Numbered from the stretch's first letter, positions 52,893 to 61,934 are shown. The stretch is 64,000 bases of DNA from CAZKVU01 sp964556475 (GCA_964556475.1 CAZKVU010000005.1:3963-67962), one strand, 5' to 3'. Numbers and translations are program-made. Notes: generated by a model from the letters alone, not told the origin.

Positions 52893-53630
52893 TTATGATT
52901 TATTTTTCCCAAGTTCTTCTGCGACCATGACGTTCGCGCGAAGCAGTTCATCGAACGATGTTCCAGCATCAACCCACCAGCCATCCATTACATCACAATA
53001 CATTGTACCTTCTGCGACGTACTGATTGTTTAAATCAGTTACTTCAAGTTCACCGCGTGCACTTGGATTAAGATGTCGTATAAAATCAAACGCCCTTGAA
53101 TCGTACATGTATATACCGGTTTGTGCAAGATCTGACTTTGGATGTTCTGGCTTTTCTTCTATTGAGAGCACTTTTCCATCCTGTCCCATTTCAATGACAC
53201 CATACTGTTTTGATTCTGTTGGCATACTTTTTGCAAAGCAGAAAGCGCCTTTTTCCATTTGCTTAAAACGTTCAACAGCTTCTTTTAATGAGTGACTAAA
53301 AATATTGTCTCCTAAAATAACGGTAAATTTATCTCCACCGACAAAATCTTCGCCAAGAAGTATCGCCTCTGAGATTCCACCAGGTTTATCTTGAATAGCA
53401 TATGAAAGTTTGAGCCCAAATTCACCACCTGACTTTAACAAACTTATGAAGTGCCCACAGTGGTCTGGTGAACTCGTGATGAGAACATCGGTAATTCCAG
53501 CCGTACTCATAGCCTGCAGGGCGTAATAAATCATCGGCTTATCATATACCGGTAACAAATGTTTATTCGTAACGTAAGTGAGCGGTCTCAGTCTGGTTGC
53601 CATGCCTCCTGCTAGAATGATTCCCTTCAT
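52893..53630 (-). CDS. Glucose-1-phosphate thymidylyltransferase-like nucleotidyltransferase
   Basis: 245 aa. MKGIILAGGMATRLRPLT is the nucleotide-binding loop; PVYDKPMIYYAL, GLKLSYAIQDKPGGISEAI, VILGDNIF and GWWVDAGTSFDELL complete the RmlA pattern. It would activate glucose 1-phosphate to dTDP-glucose for surface sugars. Shorter than E. coli RmlA (about 290 aa); the C-terminal allosteric part is cut, as in archaeal/CPR short forms. Confidence 0.9.
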   Translation of the reverse strand: MKGIILAGGMATRLRPLTYVTNKHLLPVYDKPMIYYALQAMSTAGITDVLITSSPDHCGHFISLLKSGGEFGLKLSYAIQDKPGGISEAILLGEDFVGGDKFTVILGDNIFSHSLKEAVERFKQMEKGAFCFAKSMPTESKQYGVIEMGQDGKVLSIEEKPEHPKSDLAQTGIYMYDSRAFDFIRHLNPSARGELEVTDLNNQYVAEGTMYCDVMDGWWVDAGTSFDELLRANVMVAEELGKNKS

Positions 53631-53642
53631 AATTTAATGTAC

Positions 53643-53933
53643 TTAATTGAATAATAATGTTCGGAACACAAAAAATGCCAGTGCTCCAATTATTAAGTAT
53701 TCTAACACAATTTTGAGGTGCAAAGATTGGTCTCGAGCGTGGTGAATGAGCGCCCACGAGATATAGTACAGGATAAACAGGCTCGCGATAATAAATTGTT
53801 TAGAATGCTGACCTCTGAAAATTGCTAAAAATACAACAAAGAAAATACCTGACGTAATCAGTAAGAGATATTCAAAGATATGGTGTTTAATATCGTTTTC
53901 GGCTTTTGTCATCATGTTTTTTTCACGCATCAT
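53643..53933 (-). CDS. Small three-helix membrane protein
   Basis: 96 aa with three hydrophobic segments (about residues 20-40, 47-64 and 75-94). No family recognised. The start could be 53933, 53930 or 53912. Same strand as rmlA-like and CAP genes. Confidence 0.6.
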   Translation of the reverse strand: MMREKNMMTKAENDIKHHIFEYLLLITSGIFFVVFLAIFRGQHSKQFIIASLFILYYISWALIHHARDQSLHLKIVLEYLIIGALAFFVFRTLLFN

Positions 53934-53942
53934 AGTACAAGT

Positions 53943-54908
53943 TTATAGTATCGAACCAATTTTAATAATATAGACGCCGATAAAAATAGCTACAAGGAAA
54001 ACAATATGCGCAAGATTTTTACCTGTGACGCGCACAAGTTTCAATCTTATTGCAATCACAAGATCCATAATAAGCACTGCAAGGAGTAACCCGATGAGAA
54101 CTGTTGTTGAGTTAAATGTTGCTTTGTTGATGTTGAATGACTTGTCAGCTGCTTCAACTGGAGGTACTAATGAACCTTGAACAAATTGAGCAAACGTTGT
54201 GGCTGTTGGCTCGGTTGTAGGCTCTGTTGTAGGAATTGAAGAAGGAACAATTTTTTGTGCAATTTTTTGCACGACTGTTGGTTGGGCATTTTCCTGCTGA
54301 ACTACTTGAGTGGGTTGAGCTATTTCTTCCGCCTGAGCAACTGGCACAATCGGGTTGCTCTGCTGTGGTGTTCCGAACATTTGAACAACAAGAGTTGTGT
54401 CTTCCCCGAGTAAATTACCGTTTTGAACTGCAAAGCCGATTTCAGTATATTCTGAACGAAGTATGTTTGCGCGATGACTCGGAGAGTTCATCCACGCATT
54501 CACAACATCATCAGAGAACATGTAGTTATATGCAAGATTTTCACCCGCAAACTTATATTTATAGCCCGAATTATTGATAAAATCCCATGGAGATGTTCCA
54601 TCTGGCGCAAAATGATCCCAATAATTGTTGGTAAACATGTGTTGGGCTTTTCCTTGAGCTGCAGAAGTAAGCTGGCCATTGAGTGAAAGTGCACCGAGCC
54701 CGGCATTTCTCCGTTCCTCATTTGTTCTATCTAAAAGTCGCTGAATGGTGATGTCTGTTGCGATTCCAAGTACTGCTGGTCGAGAAAAAGTAAAACTAAA
54801 TATCGTGAAGAAAACAAGAATACCGGTTAGGACATCAAGATGTAGCGCACGCGCTCTAAAGTTATTCTTATGTGAGGGAATAAGTAAGTGGTGAAGGGCG
54901 TTATACAT
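53943..54908 (-). CDS. CAP (SCP/PR1-like) domain protein, second copy
   Basis: 321 aa: a membrane segment near residues 28-46, a CAP domain (residues 55-180: RTNEERRNAGLGALSLNGQL, YWDHFAPDGTSPW, AGENLAYNY, WMNSPSHRANILRSEYTEIGFA), a Gln/Pro/Thr-rich linker and a second membrane segment near residues 270-290 and a third at 300-318. Unlike the CAP protein at 10496, this one has C-terminal membrane anchors. It overlaps the VanZ gene by 8 nt. Confidence 0.87.
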   Translation of the reverse strand: MYNALHHLLIPSHKNNFRARALHLDVLTGILVFFTIFSFTFSRPAVLGIATDITIQRLLDRTNEERRNAGLGALSLNGQLTSAAQGKAQHMFTNNYWDHFAPDGTSPWDFINNSGYKYKFAGENLAYNYMFSDDVVNAWMNSPSHRANILRSEYTEIGFAVQNGNLLGEDTTLVVQMFGTPQQSNPIVPVAQAEEIAQPTQVVQQENAQPTVVQKIAQKIVPSSIPTTEPTTEPTATTFAQFVQGSLVPPVEAADKSFNINKATFNSTTVLIGLLLAVLIMDLVIAIRLKLVRVTGKNLAHIVFLVAIFIGVYIIKIGSIL

Positions 54909-55278
54909 TTTTTTTTAGCTTAAACTTTTGTAGTATAAAAAATGATACGCCTAAAATGCCAACGCTGTCAATTAAAACATCCCTCAAAGTACCGGTTCGT
55001 GATGGTATGTACGTCTGATGAAATTCGTCGGTGAATGCATAAAAAAGTGAGATACAAATAGCATAGACTAGACTTTGTTTAAGAGATAATTTTTCGGAAT
55101 AAAATGCCCTGAATAAAAGTGTGTTCAAAATTGCATATTCAGTTATATGAAGCGTTTTGAAGAATGCAAAGTCAGTCCAATAGCTTTCTGTTAATGTAAC
55201 GCGTGTCCGGGATGACATGAGAAAAATAATAATCATCCAGGCAAATGCTGGGAGCCAATAGTAAACAAACTTACGCAT
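54901..55278 (-). CDS. VanZ-like membrane protein
   Basis: 125 aa with about four membrane segments. VanZ signature: KTLHITEYAILNTLLFRAF, then DEFHQTYIPSRTGTLRDVLIDSVG. Known for low-level teicoplanin resistance, but mostly of unknown role. It overlaps the lamin-tail gene by 46 nt at its start. Confidence 0.87.
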   Translation of the reverse strand: MRKFVYYWLPAFAWMIIIFLMSSRTRVTLTESYWTDFAFFKTLHITEYAILNTLLFRAFYSEKLSLKQSLVYAICISLFYAFTDEFHQTYIPSRTGTLRDVLIDSVGILGVSFFILQKFKLKKNV

Positions 55279-55899
55279 ATATTTTTGTACTTATATATAC
55301 TATACACGAAATGAATGGCGCATGTAAGAAGGGTACAGAATAGCCCTATTCGTGCATAATGTATGCTTGGATGTTCCTGAATTTTCTCAAGACTATATGT
55401 TTTACCTACTACTGTGGGTGTTGGTTTTACATAAGGAGTTGGTATGGTTATTCCGGAATAAATTGAGGATTGCTTTTCTTGTATAAGGGTTGGTGTTCGT
55501 GGTGTGATGGGTGGAATTAGAGGAGAAATATTTACCTCATCACTTGTTGATTTAATAGGCAAAGTGGTGTTTTCATTTGTAAGATTAAAACAAGGCAAGT
55601 TTGTTAAACGGCGTGTAATTTCAGTGATGCAGCTGTTATGCGATGAGAAAGATGTTCGGCTCAGTGATAATCCTTGCTCCGATGATGTGTATGTCATTTC
55701 ATCAACAATTATTCCAGATGGAGACAATAATCGAATTTCATCACCGCCGTTATTAAANNNNNNNNNNNNNNNNNNNNNNNNNNNNNNNNNNNNNNNNNNN
55801 NNNNNNNNNNNNNNNNNNNNNNNNNNNNNNNNNNNNNNNNNNNNNNNNNNNNNNNNNAAACATATAGCTTATCGTAAGCAACGAAATAATATACCGCAT
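55233..55899 (-). CDS. Lamin-tail-domain surface protein, interrupted by a scaffold gap
   Basis: Both ends are visible. The 3' part (55233-55757) is open into the gap and encodes NNGGDEIRLLSPSGIIVDEM and SSEQGLSLSRT, which reads as the end of a lamin tail domain, then a Thr/Pro-rich spacer and a membrane segment near the C-terminus. The 5' part (55858-55899) encodes MRYIISLLTISYMF, a signal peptide start, with TATACT 7 nt upstream of its ATG. I infer that both belong to one gene; the gap of unknown true length hides most of the fold. A surface-exposed, membrane-tethered protein is likely. Confidence 0.6.
55758..55857. other. Scaffold gap of exactly 100 N
   Basis: 100 undetermined bases inside the lamin-tail gene. 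A run of exactly 100 usually marks a gap of unknown size, so distances and reading frames across it are not reliable. Confidence 0.95.
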
Positions 55900-55912
55900 G
55901 AGCAGGAGTATA
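55900..55912 (-). promoter_or_regulatory. Leaderless-type -10 box for the lamin-tail gene
   Basis: Minus-strand TATACT (55907-55912), 7 nt before the ATG at 55899. Confidence 0.5.
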
Positions 55913-55940
55913 CAATGCAAGAATTAAATTAATCTAAAGA

Positions 55941-56837
55941 CTATTTAATATATTTTGAAGCAGCAATAAAATTACCAAAAAGACCAATAATCATTCCGAA
56001 TAAAACAGTCAGAAGATATGTGAGTAGTAGGTATTGAAGACTCGGTGGAAATACAAATAAACCAAGGCTCTGCAGATTGAAAAATGCCAATTGCGGTAAG
56101 CCTTGCAGATATGAATGTAAGGTTGGAGCACTTAGGAAATAGATAGCATAATGTAAAACATATGCAATGGTACCGCTGAGCCATCCAAATAAAATACCTT
56201 CGAGTAGAAATGGCTTTCGGATATATCCCTTTGAGGCACCAATAAGTTGTAGAACTTCTATTTCGTCTTTTTTAATCGCAATTTTGAAAGCAGTTGTCGT
56301 TATTAATACTGTAATAGACATTAATATGAGGAAAGCAAAAACACTGATTGAAACAATTCGTAGAACATTGGTTAGTGTGACCAGCCGATCAACAATGACC
56401 TTCTGGAAATTAACTTCCTCAACGATCTTCTGCCCTTCTAAATATTGTGCAATTTCTGATAAGTACTCCGGGCGGGAAGCGTAAATTTCAAGCGATGCAG
56501 GTAAGATATTTGCTGAAACCATTTCAAGCAAAATTGGATTGTCTTTATTGAGTTTTTTATAGATACCAAGTGCGTCATTTTGCGAAACATATTTTACAGA
56601 TGTTGTTTTACCGGTTTTTTCAATGGACTGTTTTATTTTGACAATATCTCCTTCTTTTGCATTGACATCGAAGTAGGCAATAACTTGCGGTCTTGTTTCG
56701 ACATACCCGAGGATACCGTAGAAAAAAGATGTGATATTAAAGAAGAACAGCGATAAAAATAGTGTGAAAAATAATATCAGCATCGAGCCAAATGTTTGAT
56801 ATGGCGCTCTCCGTAATGATGTAAAAATACTGTTCAT
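55941..56837 (-). CDS. ftsX: FtsX-like permease of the FtsEX divisome complex
   Basis: 298 aa: first membrane segment at about residues 17-40, an outer domain (residues 45-165, with YFDVNAKEGDIVKIKQSIEKT), then three more segments with ALIGASKGYIRKPFLLEG between them. FtsX with FtsE controls wall hydrolases during division. It follows ftsE by 6 nt. Confidence 0.92.
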   Translation of the reverse strand: MNSIFTSLRRAPYQTFGSMLILFFTLFLSLFFFNITSFFYGILGYVETRPQVIAYFDVNAKEGDIVKIKQSIEKTGKTTSVKYVSQNDALGIYKKLNKDNPILLEMVSANILPASLEIYASRPEYLSEIAQYLEGQKIVEEVNFQKVIVDRLVTLTNVLRIVSISVFAFLILMSITVLITTTAFKIAIKKDEIEVLQLIGASKGYIRKPFLLEGILFGWLSGTIAYVLHYAIYFLSAPTLHSYLQGLPQLAFFNLQSLGLFVFPPSLQYLLLTYLLTVLFGMIIGLFGNFIAASKYIK

Positions 56838-56843
56838 AGTTTG

Positions 56844-57299
56844 TTAGAGCTCGTATTTACCGCCGCGTTTATCTTTTGTAATTCTGCCTGCGGACAATGT
56901 CATAACACGTTTTTTAAAGCTGTTCACGATATCAACATTATGTGTCGCAATAATAATTGTTTTTTCACCTTCAATTTTTTTAAATACTTTCATAATTTCC
57001 CATGTTGTTTTAGGATCAAGATTTCCTGTTGGCTCATCAGCTAAGATAATGTTTCGATTTCCGATAATCGCNNNNNNNNNNNNNNNNNNNNNNNNNNNNN
57101 NNNNNNNNNNNNNNNNNNNNNNNNNNNNNNNNNNNNNNNNNNNNNNNNNNNNNNNNNNNNNNNNNNNNNNNGTTGTTTTACCTGCTCCTGAAGGGCCAAC
57201 AAGAAAGACAAAGTCATTATCATCGATTTGAAATGTCACATCATCAAGGGCAATTGTGCCAGTAGAATAGTGTTTTGTAACGCCTTCAAATAAAATCAT
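56844..57299 (-). CDS. ftsE: FtsE ABC-type ATPase, interrupted by a scaffold gap
   Basis: Cell-division ATPase that drives FtsX. The right part (57172-57299) has MILFEGVTKHYSTGTIALDDV and Walker A GPSGAGKT; the left part (56844-57071) has IILADEPTGNLDPKT (Walker B) and the H-loop IIIATHNVDIV. The Q-loop and ABC signature are missing, hidden by the gap. A whole FtsE has about 220 aa, so about 100 aa (300 nt or more) are missing, not 33; the 100-N run is therefore a placeholder. Confidence 0.92.
   Translation of the reverse strand: MILFEGVTKHYSTGTIALDDVTFQIDDNDFVFLVGPSGAGKTXXXXXXXXXXXXXXXXXXXXXXXXXXXXXXXXXXAIIGNRNIILADEPTGNLDPKTTWEIMKVFKKIEGEKTIIIATHNVDIVNSFKKRVMTLSAGRITKDKRGGKYEL
57072..57171. 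other. Scaffold gap of exactly 100 N
   Basis: 100 undetermined bases inside ftsE. Comparison with family length suggests that the true gap is about 300 nt or more. Confidence 0.95.
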
Positions 57300-57310
57300 G
57301 TATAGAAAAG

Positions 57311-57823
57311 TTACCTAATAACTTCGATGTAACCAACGTCCATAAGCCAGCCAACATGTTCAGATGAGAATGTTTCACCATGAACTCGTACTTTTTTCCC
57401 GACAAACTTAGACATATCAACGGTGCTTGATGTGAGATACACTGTTTGATCATCTCCACCAGGTCGTTCTAAATGATAACTACCTTCGCCGCTATCCTCG
57501 CTTCCGCCTTCACGCAACATACCTTCAGCAGAGTCCTTGAATGTTTTTTTGTCAGCAATTCCTTCTGATTGAACAACGTCATTTGCTCCAATAGGTTTTG
57601 CATTTGATGCCTGTTGAGAGTTAGACAAACCTGATGTTACAAAATTGAGAATAAAACCGGAAAGCACACCTGCAACAATAAAAATCCCAAACAAAATAAA
57701 TGCCTTTTTCATCGCCATATCTTGATGATTTTCTTCAACGGGTAAATCATGGATGAGCTCGTTTTCATCTTCATGCGACTTGCCATGTTCATGAGAATGC
57801 GTAGCATGATGTGACTCATTCAT
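57311..57823 (-). CDS. Membrane protein with a His-rich N-terminus
   Basis: 170 aa. The first 36 residues hold several His, Asp and Glu (HHATHSHEHGKSHEDEN); then one membrane segment (about residues 40-63), a Ser/Gly-rich linker and a C-terminal domain that reads like a short OB-like barrel (SKFVGKKVRVHGETFSS). The His-rich tail may bind metal in the cytoplasm. It precedes ftsE on the same strand with 11 nt between. No family recognised. Confidence 0.62.
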   Translation of the reverse strand: MNESHHATHSHEHGKSHEDENELIHDLPVEENHQDMAMKKAFILFGIFIVAGVLSGFILNFVTSGLSNSQQASNAKPIGANDVVQSEGIADKKTFKDSAEGMLREGGSEDSGEGSYHLERPGGDDQTVYLTSSTVDMSKFVGKKVRVHGETFSSEHVGWLMDVGYIEVIR

Positions 57824-57836
57824 ACGTCACAGGATA
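57824..57836 (-). promoter_or_regulatory. Weak leaderless-type -10 box
   Basis: Minus-strand TATCCT (57831-57836), 7 nt before the ATG at 57823. Confidence 0.35.
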
Positions 57837-57875
57837 GCACATCGGATGCTTCCTTTCAATATTTCTTCAATGAAG

Positions 57876-58886
57876 TTATTGGGATTTTAGATATGCTTCG
57901 ATGAAGGGTTGGATACCTCCGTCAAGTACGCCATCAGGATTTTTATCTTCGTAATCAGTTCGTAAGTCCTTCACGAGTTTATATGGATGTAAAACATATG
58001 AGCGGATTTGCAGACCCCAAGAAGCTTGCTTTGGACCCTTAAATGATGCAAGAGCCTCATTCTTTTTTTCTTGTTCTAATTGCCATAATTTTGCACGGAG
58101 CAGTTGCATGGCGACTTCGCGATTTTGTTCCTGTTTTCGTTCCTGCTGGCACGTTACAACAAGCCCTGTAGGTTTGTGAATAAGTCGAACTGCAGTACTT
58201 ACTTTATTTACATTTTGGCCACCGGCACCGCCTGATCGGAAAAATTGCCACTCGATATCTTCATCAGCAATATTGACCTCCTGGGATTCAATAACAGGGG
58301 TAACTTCGACAAGTGCAAAAGAAGTCTGACGTAATCCAGCGGCATTAAATGGAGATTGTCGAACCAATCGATGAACCCCGGCTTCTGCTTTTAAATAGCC
58401 ATATGCAAACTTTCCTTTGACTTTAAGAATAACAGTTTTAATGCCTGCCTCTTCACCGTCAACCATGTCAAGTAATTCCGTTGTAAAACCTTGACGTTCA
58501 CAATAACGTGTATACATGCGATACAGCATCGACGACCAGTCCATCGCTTCGGTTCCTCCTTGGCCAGCATGAATACCGAGTATTGCATCCTTATCGTCAA
58601 ATTCACTAGAAAGGAATAATTGAACTTCATAAATGTCTAATAGTTTTTCCAATTCATCCAGTTCGCCTTCATCAAGAAGAAGTTGCATCATTTCAACATC
58701 ATCGACAAGTTTTTTCATGTCGGCGATTTCCTTTGATACGCGTTGCGCATTTTCATGATCCTGCCAAAATGAATCATTATACGTCTGCTGTTCGAGTTCT
58801 TTCAATTTTTGAGCAGCCAATGAAATACGGTCATTCGCTAAAAGTTCAGTGAGCCTTTGGGAAAGTTCTTGTGTACGATCATCCAT
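57876..58886 (-). CDS. prfB: Peptide chain release factor 2
   Basis: 336-aa class I release factor that ends translation at UGA and UAA. The SPF codon-recognition motif is in RQSPFNAAGLRQTSFALVEV, and the GGQ motif in RSGGAGGQNVNKVSTAV. No programmed frameshift: the ORF is open from its ATG. TATAAT lies 6 nt before the ATG. Its presence argues against UGA recoding in this organism. Confidence 0.96.
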   Translation of the reverse strand: MDDRTQELSQRLTELLANDRISLAAQKLKELEQQTYNDSFWQDHENAQRVSKEIADMKKLVDDVEMMQLLLDEGELDELEKLLDIYEVQLFLSSEFDDKDAILGIHAGQGGTEAMDWSSMLYRMYTRYCERQGFTTELLDMVDGEEAGIKTVILKVKGKFAYGYLKAEAGVHRLVRQSPFNAAGLRQTSFALVEVTPVIESQEVNIADEDIEWQFFRSGGAGGQNVNKVSTAVRLIHKPTGLVVTCQQERKQEQNREVAMQLLRAKLWQLEQEKKNEALASFKGPKQASWGLQIRSYVLHPYKLVKDLRTDYEDKNPDGVLDGGIQPFIEAYLKSQ

Positions 58887-58898
58887 GTATATATTATA
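58887..58898 (-). promoter_or_regulatory. Leaderless-type -10 box for prfB
   Basis: Minus-strand TATAAT (58893-58898), 6 nt before the ATG at 58886. Confidence 0.55.
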
Positions 58899-58923
58899 TC
58901 AGTAGAATAGAGTTTAGCCTATA

Positions 58924-60471
58924 CTAGCCCTGTTTTTTAGTTGGGCTGGGTTCCTCGGTTGGTTCTGCTTCACTATTTCCTTCAATGTCTTTACCAATAA
59001 TAAAGACGACATCTGCTGGATCATCTTCTTCAAGTGTTGATGATTCATTAATATCAACAAGATCGCTCAAGTCATCTGCGAGGGCTGAATATATGTCGTT
59101 TTTACCTTCTTTGACTTGAATTTCAGATGTTTCATAATCAAAGTTATCAGCATTGCCGGTGACTATATCTGTATAGCCTTTTTCAACAAGAACGTCTTTT
59201 ACTTCATTTGCTTTTCCAACGATTCCAGATCCATTGAGAATTTTAACCTTTACCTTTTTGCGATCAACCGATGGAGATGGGGATGGTTTAGAGGTCGGTT
59301 TAAGAACGACTGTTTCATTATTTTTTTCTTCCTTCTCTTGTTTCATGCCTGCAAATAATGAATCAAATTTAAATCCGGAATCGGTCAATTTAGAAAGACC
59401 GAAAATAATACCAAATGATAGAAGGAATGATAAGGCAAAAATGCCCATAATTTTGAAGTTGAAAATTCCTCCGATGCGTCCTAATCTTGATGGTGAATTT
59501 CCACCAAAGCTTACGACCTGGCTTGACGAGCCACCTTTAATTTTTTTCCGCGAATTATAGATAGAAAAGTTATTATTGAGTCGATCAAAAATAAACGCGC
59601 CAAAACAGGTATCGAGTTTAAGCACTGAGAATGTCGAACCTTCTTCCGGAACGATCAATTTCAAATATTCTTGATAAAAATTATCAATAATTTTCTCCAA
59701 TGGATTTGTCCAAGCACCGACATCCTTTGTGAAGAGGTCCTGTCGCACAGAATGAGATTCAGTACCTGCCAGAATTATTCGATTGAGCTTAATATCCTTC
59801 TTACCAAGTTCTGTTACTTTTTTCTTTATGCCGGTTTTTGCATCATCACCAAAAATAAGTCGATCCTTGTCAAGAAGTCCAAGGGAATCAAACAAATATC
59901 CGAATGATGCGACATCGTTATACACTGCATAGACAATGCGTTCCATTTTTTCCCGACGAAGCGTTTTTGCAAAGAGAGTGTAGTATGCAAGTGTATCCGG
60001 CAATATATGAGCTATGTCGAGCTGCAGTAAGTGAAGCACCTCTTCTACAGCCTGCACCTTTTCAAGTGATATACCATAAAAAAGCACCACGCTTTCTCCA
60101 CCTTCAGTACTAACAATATAGTCATAGTAAGTTGCACTCATGTTGACGCCGAGTTCTGATCGAGCTTTATCCTGGATAAATGGATTAATTGCAGCTTCAG
60201 ACATATCTGAAGGAACAGTAAAGCGTCCAAAGACAAATGCTTCCTGCGGCAGGACCAAAAATACCGATTTTTCATTCACAGCCTGGGGCTGAGCGGCAGT
60301 AAAAGCTTCTTTAATAGAGCTGGCAACAAGATCAACATTGGTGAACTGTCCATCTTTAATAAGTTCGGTAGCATGTTTCTTAGAAAAGTTAGAGATATTG
60401 TATTGACCAAGTATGGTTTTAGACAGTGCTAGTAATTGAATCGTATTATTATCTATGGAAAGATAAACCAT
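58924..60471 (-). CDS. PilM-like domain fused to a LytR C-terminal domain
   Basis: 515 aa. The N-terminal 310 residues read like an actin-like PilM/type IV pilus ATPase-fold protein (YLSIDNNTIQLLAL, FLVLPQEAFVFGRF, LPDTLAYYTLFAK, GAFIFDRL). A membrane segment lies near residues 340-362, then a Lys/Glu/Pro-rich linker and a LytR_C domain (VKVKILNGSGIVGKANEVKDVLVEKGYTDIV, with VVFIIGKD) at about 408-492. In type IV pili PilM binds PilN; here the link to an outside LytR_C domain suggests a wall-linked pilus or adhesin anchor. The pairing is inferred from domain order. Confidence 0.7.
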   Translation of the reverse strand: MVYLSIDNNTIQLLALSKTILGQYNISNFSKKHATELIKDGQFTNVDLVASSIKEAFTAAQPQAVNEKSVFLVLPQEAFVFGRFTVPSDMSEAAINPFIQDKARSELGVNMSATYYDYIVSTEGGESVVLFYGISLEKVQAVEEVLHLLQLDIAHILPDTLAYYTLFAKTLRREKMERIVYAVYNDVASFGYLFDSLGLLDKDRLIFGDDAKTGIKKKVTELGKKDIKLNRIILAGTESHSVRQDLFTKDVGAWTNPLEKIIDNFYQEYLKLIVPEEGSTFSVLKLDTCFGAFIFDRLNNNFSIYNSRKKIKGGSSSQVVSFGGNSPSRLGRIGGIFNFKIMGIFALSFLLSFGIIFGLSKLTDSGFKFDSLFAGMKQEKEEKNNETVVLKPTSKPSPSPSVDRKKVKVKILNGSGIVGKANEVKDVLVEKGYTDIVTGNADNFDYETSEIQVKEGKNDIYSALADDLSDLVDINESSTLEEDDPADVVFIIGKDIEGNSEAEPTEEPSPTKKQG

Positions 60472-60483
60472 AGTTTAATCATA
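60472..60483 (-). promoter_or_regulatory. Leaderless-type -10 box
   Basis: Minus-strand TATGAT (60478-60483), 6 nt before the ATG at 60471. Confidence 0.45.
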
Positions 60484-60538
60484 AACTCGTGAGGTAAAAA
60501 AAACAAGCCCCTTTGGTCGCAACAATCTATCTTAGTTA

Positions 60539-61258
60539 CTATACCCTAAAAAATATTCCGACAACGTATGCGACGAGAGCTGAAAATCCACCAGTTATCA
60601 AAGTTTCTATTGCAGAGCGTGTGAAACTGAATTTTGTTACCTGCCATCTTAATACTGCCAGAAGAAGAAGAGCGAAGAATGTCGCACATATTGAGTAGAG
60701 AAATGTATGCGGACTATTTTTGATGAATATATATGGAATCAGTGGAATAAATCCGAAAAAGATAAATGAGAGAAACGTAATAAAGGCCGTTAATGGGGCG
60801 TTTGATTCTGGGACAGGTAATTGAAGTTCTTCACGCATCATAAATTCAGCCCAATATTCTTCGTTTTTTGCATAGAGATGGGCCATTTCCTGTGCATCTT
60901 TTGTTGTATACCCTCGTGACTCAAGTAGTTCGATCGTTTCTTCAAGTTCAAATTCTCGTGAATGTCTTATCTCATTTCGCTCTTTTGATTTTTCACTATG
61001 GTAAGCATCATATTCTGAACGCATAGAAAGGAAATTACCTAAACCCATAGATGTTGCATCTGCGAATAGATTTGCAAAGCCAAAAAGTAGGACTGATAAC
61101 ATTGGTATTGATGAATTCTCTGCTTGAGCTCCTGCAAAGCCTGCTACAACTGCAAATGTTGTCACAATGCCATCGGCTCCACCATAGACGATTTCCTTTA
61201 AATATGTGAGCATAGGAGAAATTTTATGTTCGGATTTTAGGTGGGTATGAAGGTTCAT
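60539..61258 (-). CDS. VIT1/CCC1-family metal transporter
   Basis: 239 aa with about five membrane segments and a charged, Glu-rich cytoplasmic region (residues 75-150), as in vacuolar iron transporter-like proteins. GGADGIVTTFAVVAGFAGA and ADATSMGLGNFLSMRSE are family signatures. Probably exports or sequesters Fe2+ or Mn2+. The start overlaps the DsbA-like gene by 4 nt. Confidence 0.9.
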   Translation of the reverse strand: MNLHTHLKSEHKISPMLTYLKEIVYGGADGIVTTFAVVAGFAGAQAENSSIPMLSVLLFGFANLFADATSMGLGNFLSMRSEYDAYHSEKSKERNEIRHSREFELEETIELLESRGYTTKDAQEMAHLYAKNEEYWAEFMMREELQLPVPESNAPLTAFITFLSFIFFGFIPLIPYIFIKNSPHTFLYSICATFFALLLLAVLRWQVTKFSFTRSAIETLITGGFSALVAYVVGIFFRV

Positions 61259-61914
61259 AGCATTTTATCAATAATTGTTTTGAGTGATTCATATGGCAGA
61301 GCTCCGGGGATGAGCGTAGTTTCACCGGTATCAGTGTTCAGTAAAATATTTCCGGGAGTGCCCGAGACTCCGTGTTGCTGTCCAAGCTGTTTATCCAACT
61401 GTACTTTTTCCTTAATATCAGCATCCGCAATACAGTCTTCAAGTTTTCCACCTGTTAAATTGTATTTTTCAGCTCGTTTCTTCACGTCATCAACAGACAG
61501 GTCTGTACCCCCATCAAAAACATCGTCAGTAAATTTCCAGAATGAATTTTCCCCGGCAAGCTGTGCAACGCATTCGCCAACCGCCGCTTTTTCCTCAGCG
61601 TGTGGATGAGAACTTAACGGAAAATATTTGAATACCCATGCAACTTTTCCATTATATTCGTCAACTGCTTTCTGTAACTCTGGATGGATTTTTTCACAAA
61701 ATGGACATTCGTAATCAGAAAATTCAAAAATAATTACTTTTGCGTTTTTTGAACCACGAATATGATCATCATCCTGAAGTACAAGATTTGATTCAGCCAT
61801 TGCTGAAGTGCTCATTGCTTCAAGGATATGAACTTTATACAGGAGATAGCCAATGACAGCTATAAAAATTGTACTGATGAGTAAAACCTTAATATCGAGG
61901 CGAAATTTTTTCAT
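61255..61914 (-). CDS. DsbA-like thiol oxidoreductase, membrane-anchored
   Basis: 219 aa: an N-terminal membrane segment (about residues 9-27) and a thioredoxin-like domain with CPFC in FSDYECPFCEKIHPEL, FKYFPLSSHPHAEEKA and cis-Pro in GVSGTPGNILLN. It oxidises exported cysteines; VKOR at 19652-20062 would recharge it. It overlaps the transporter gene (ATGA). Confidence 0.92.
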   Translation of the reverse strand: MKKFRLDIKVLLISTIFIAVIGYLLYKVHILEAMSTSAMAESNLVLQDDDHIRGSKNAKVIIFEFSDYECPFCEKIHPELQKAVDEYNGKVAWVFKYFPLSSHPHAEEKAAVGECVAQLAGENSFWKFTDDVFDGGTDLSVDDVKKRAEKYNLTGGKLEDCIADADIKEKVQLDKQLGQQHGVSGTPGNILLNTDTGETTLIPGALPYESLKTIIDKML

Positions 61915-61934
61915 ATTTACCTTGGATTATATTG

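Noticed and set aside
55709..55915. ORF starting MYTPAHAVYYF across the first N gap
   Set aside because: It needs a TTG start inside or next to a TATACT box; the frame beginning ATG at 55899 with 7-nt spacing to TATACT gives a better signal peptide.
57876..58886. Programmed frameshift in prfB
   Set aside because: The reading frame is open throughout from its ATG; no internal stop or slippery site was seen.
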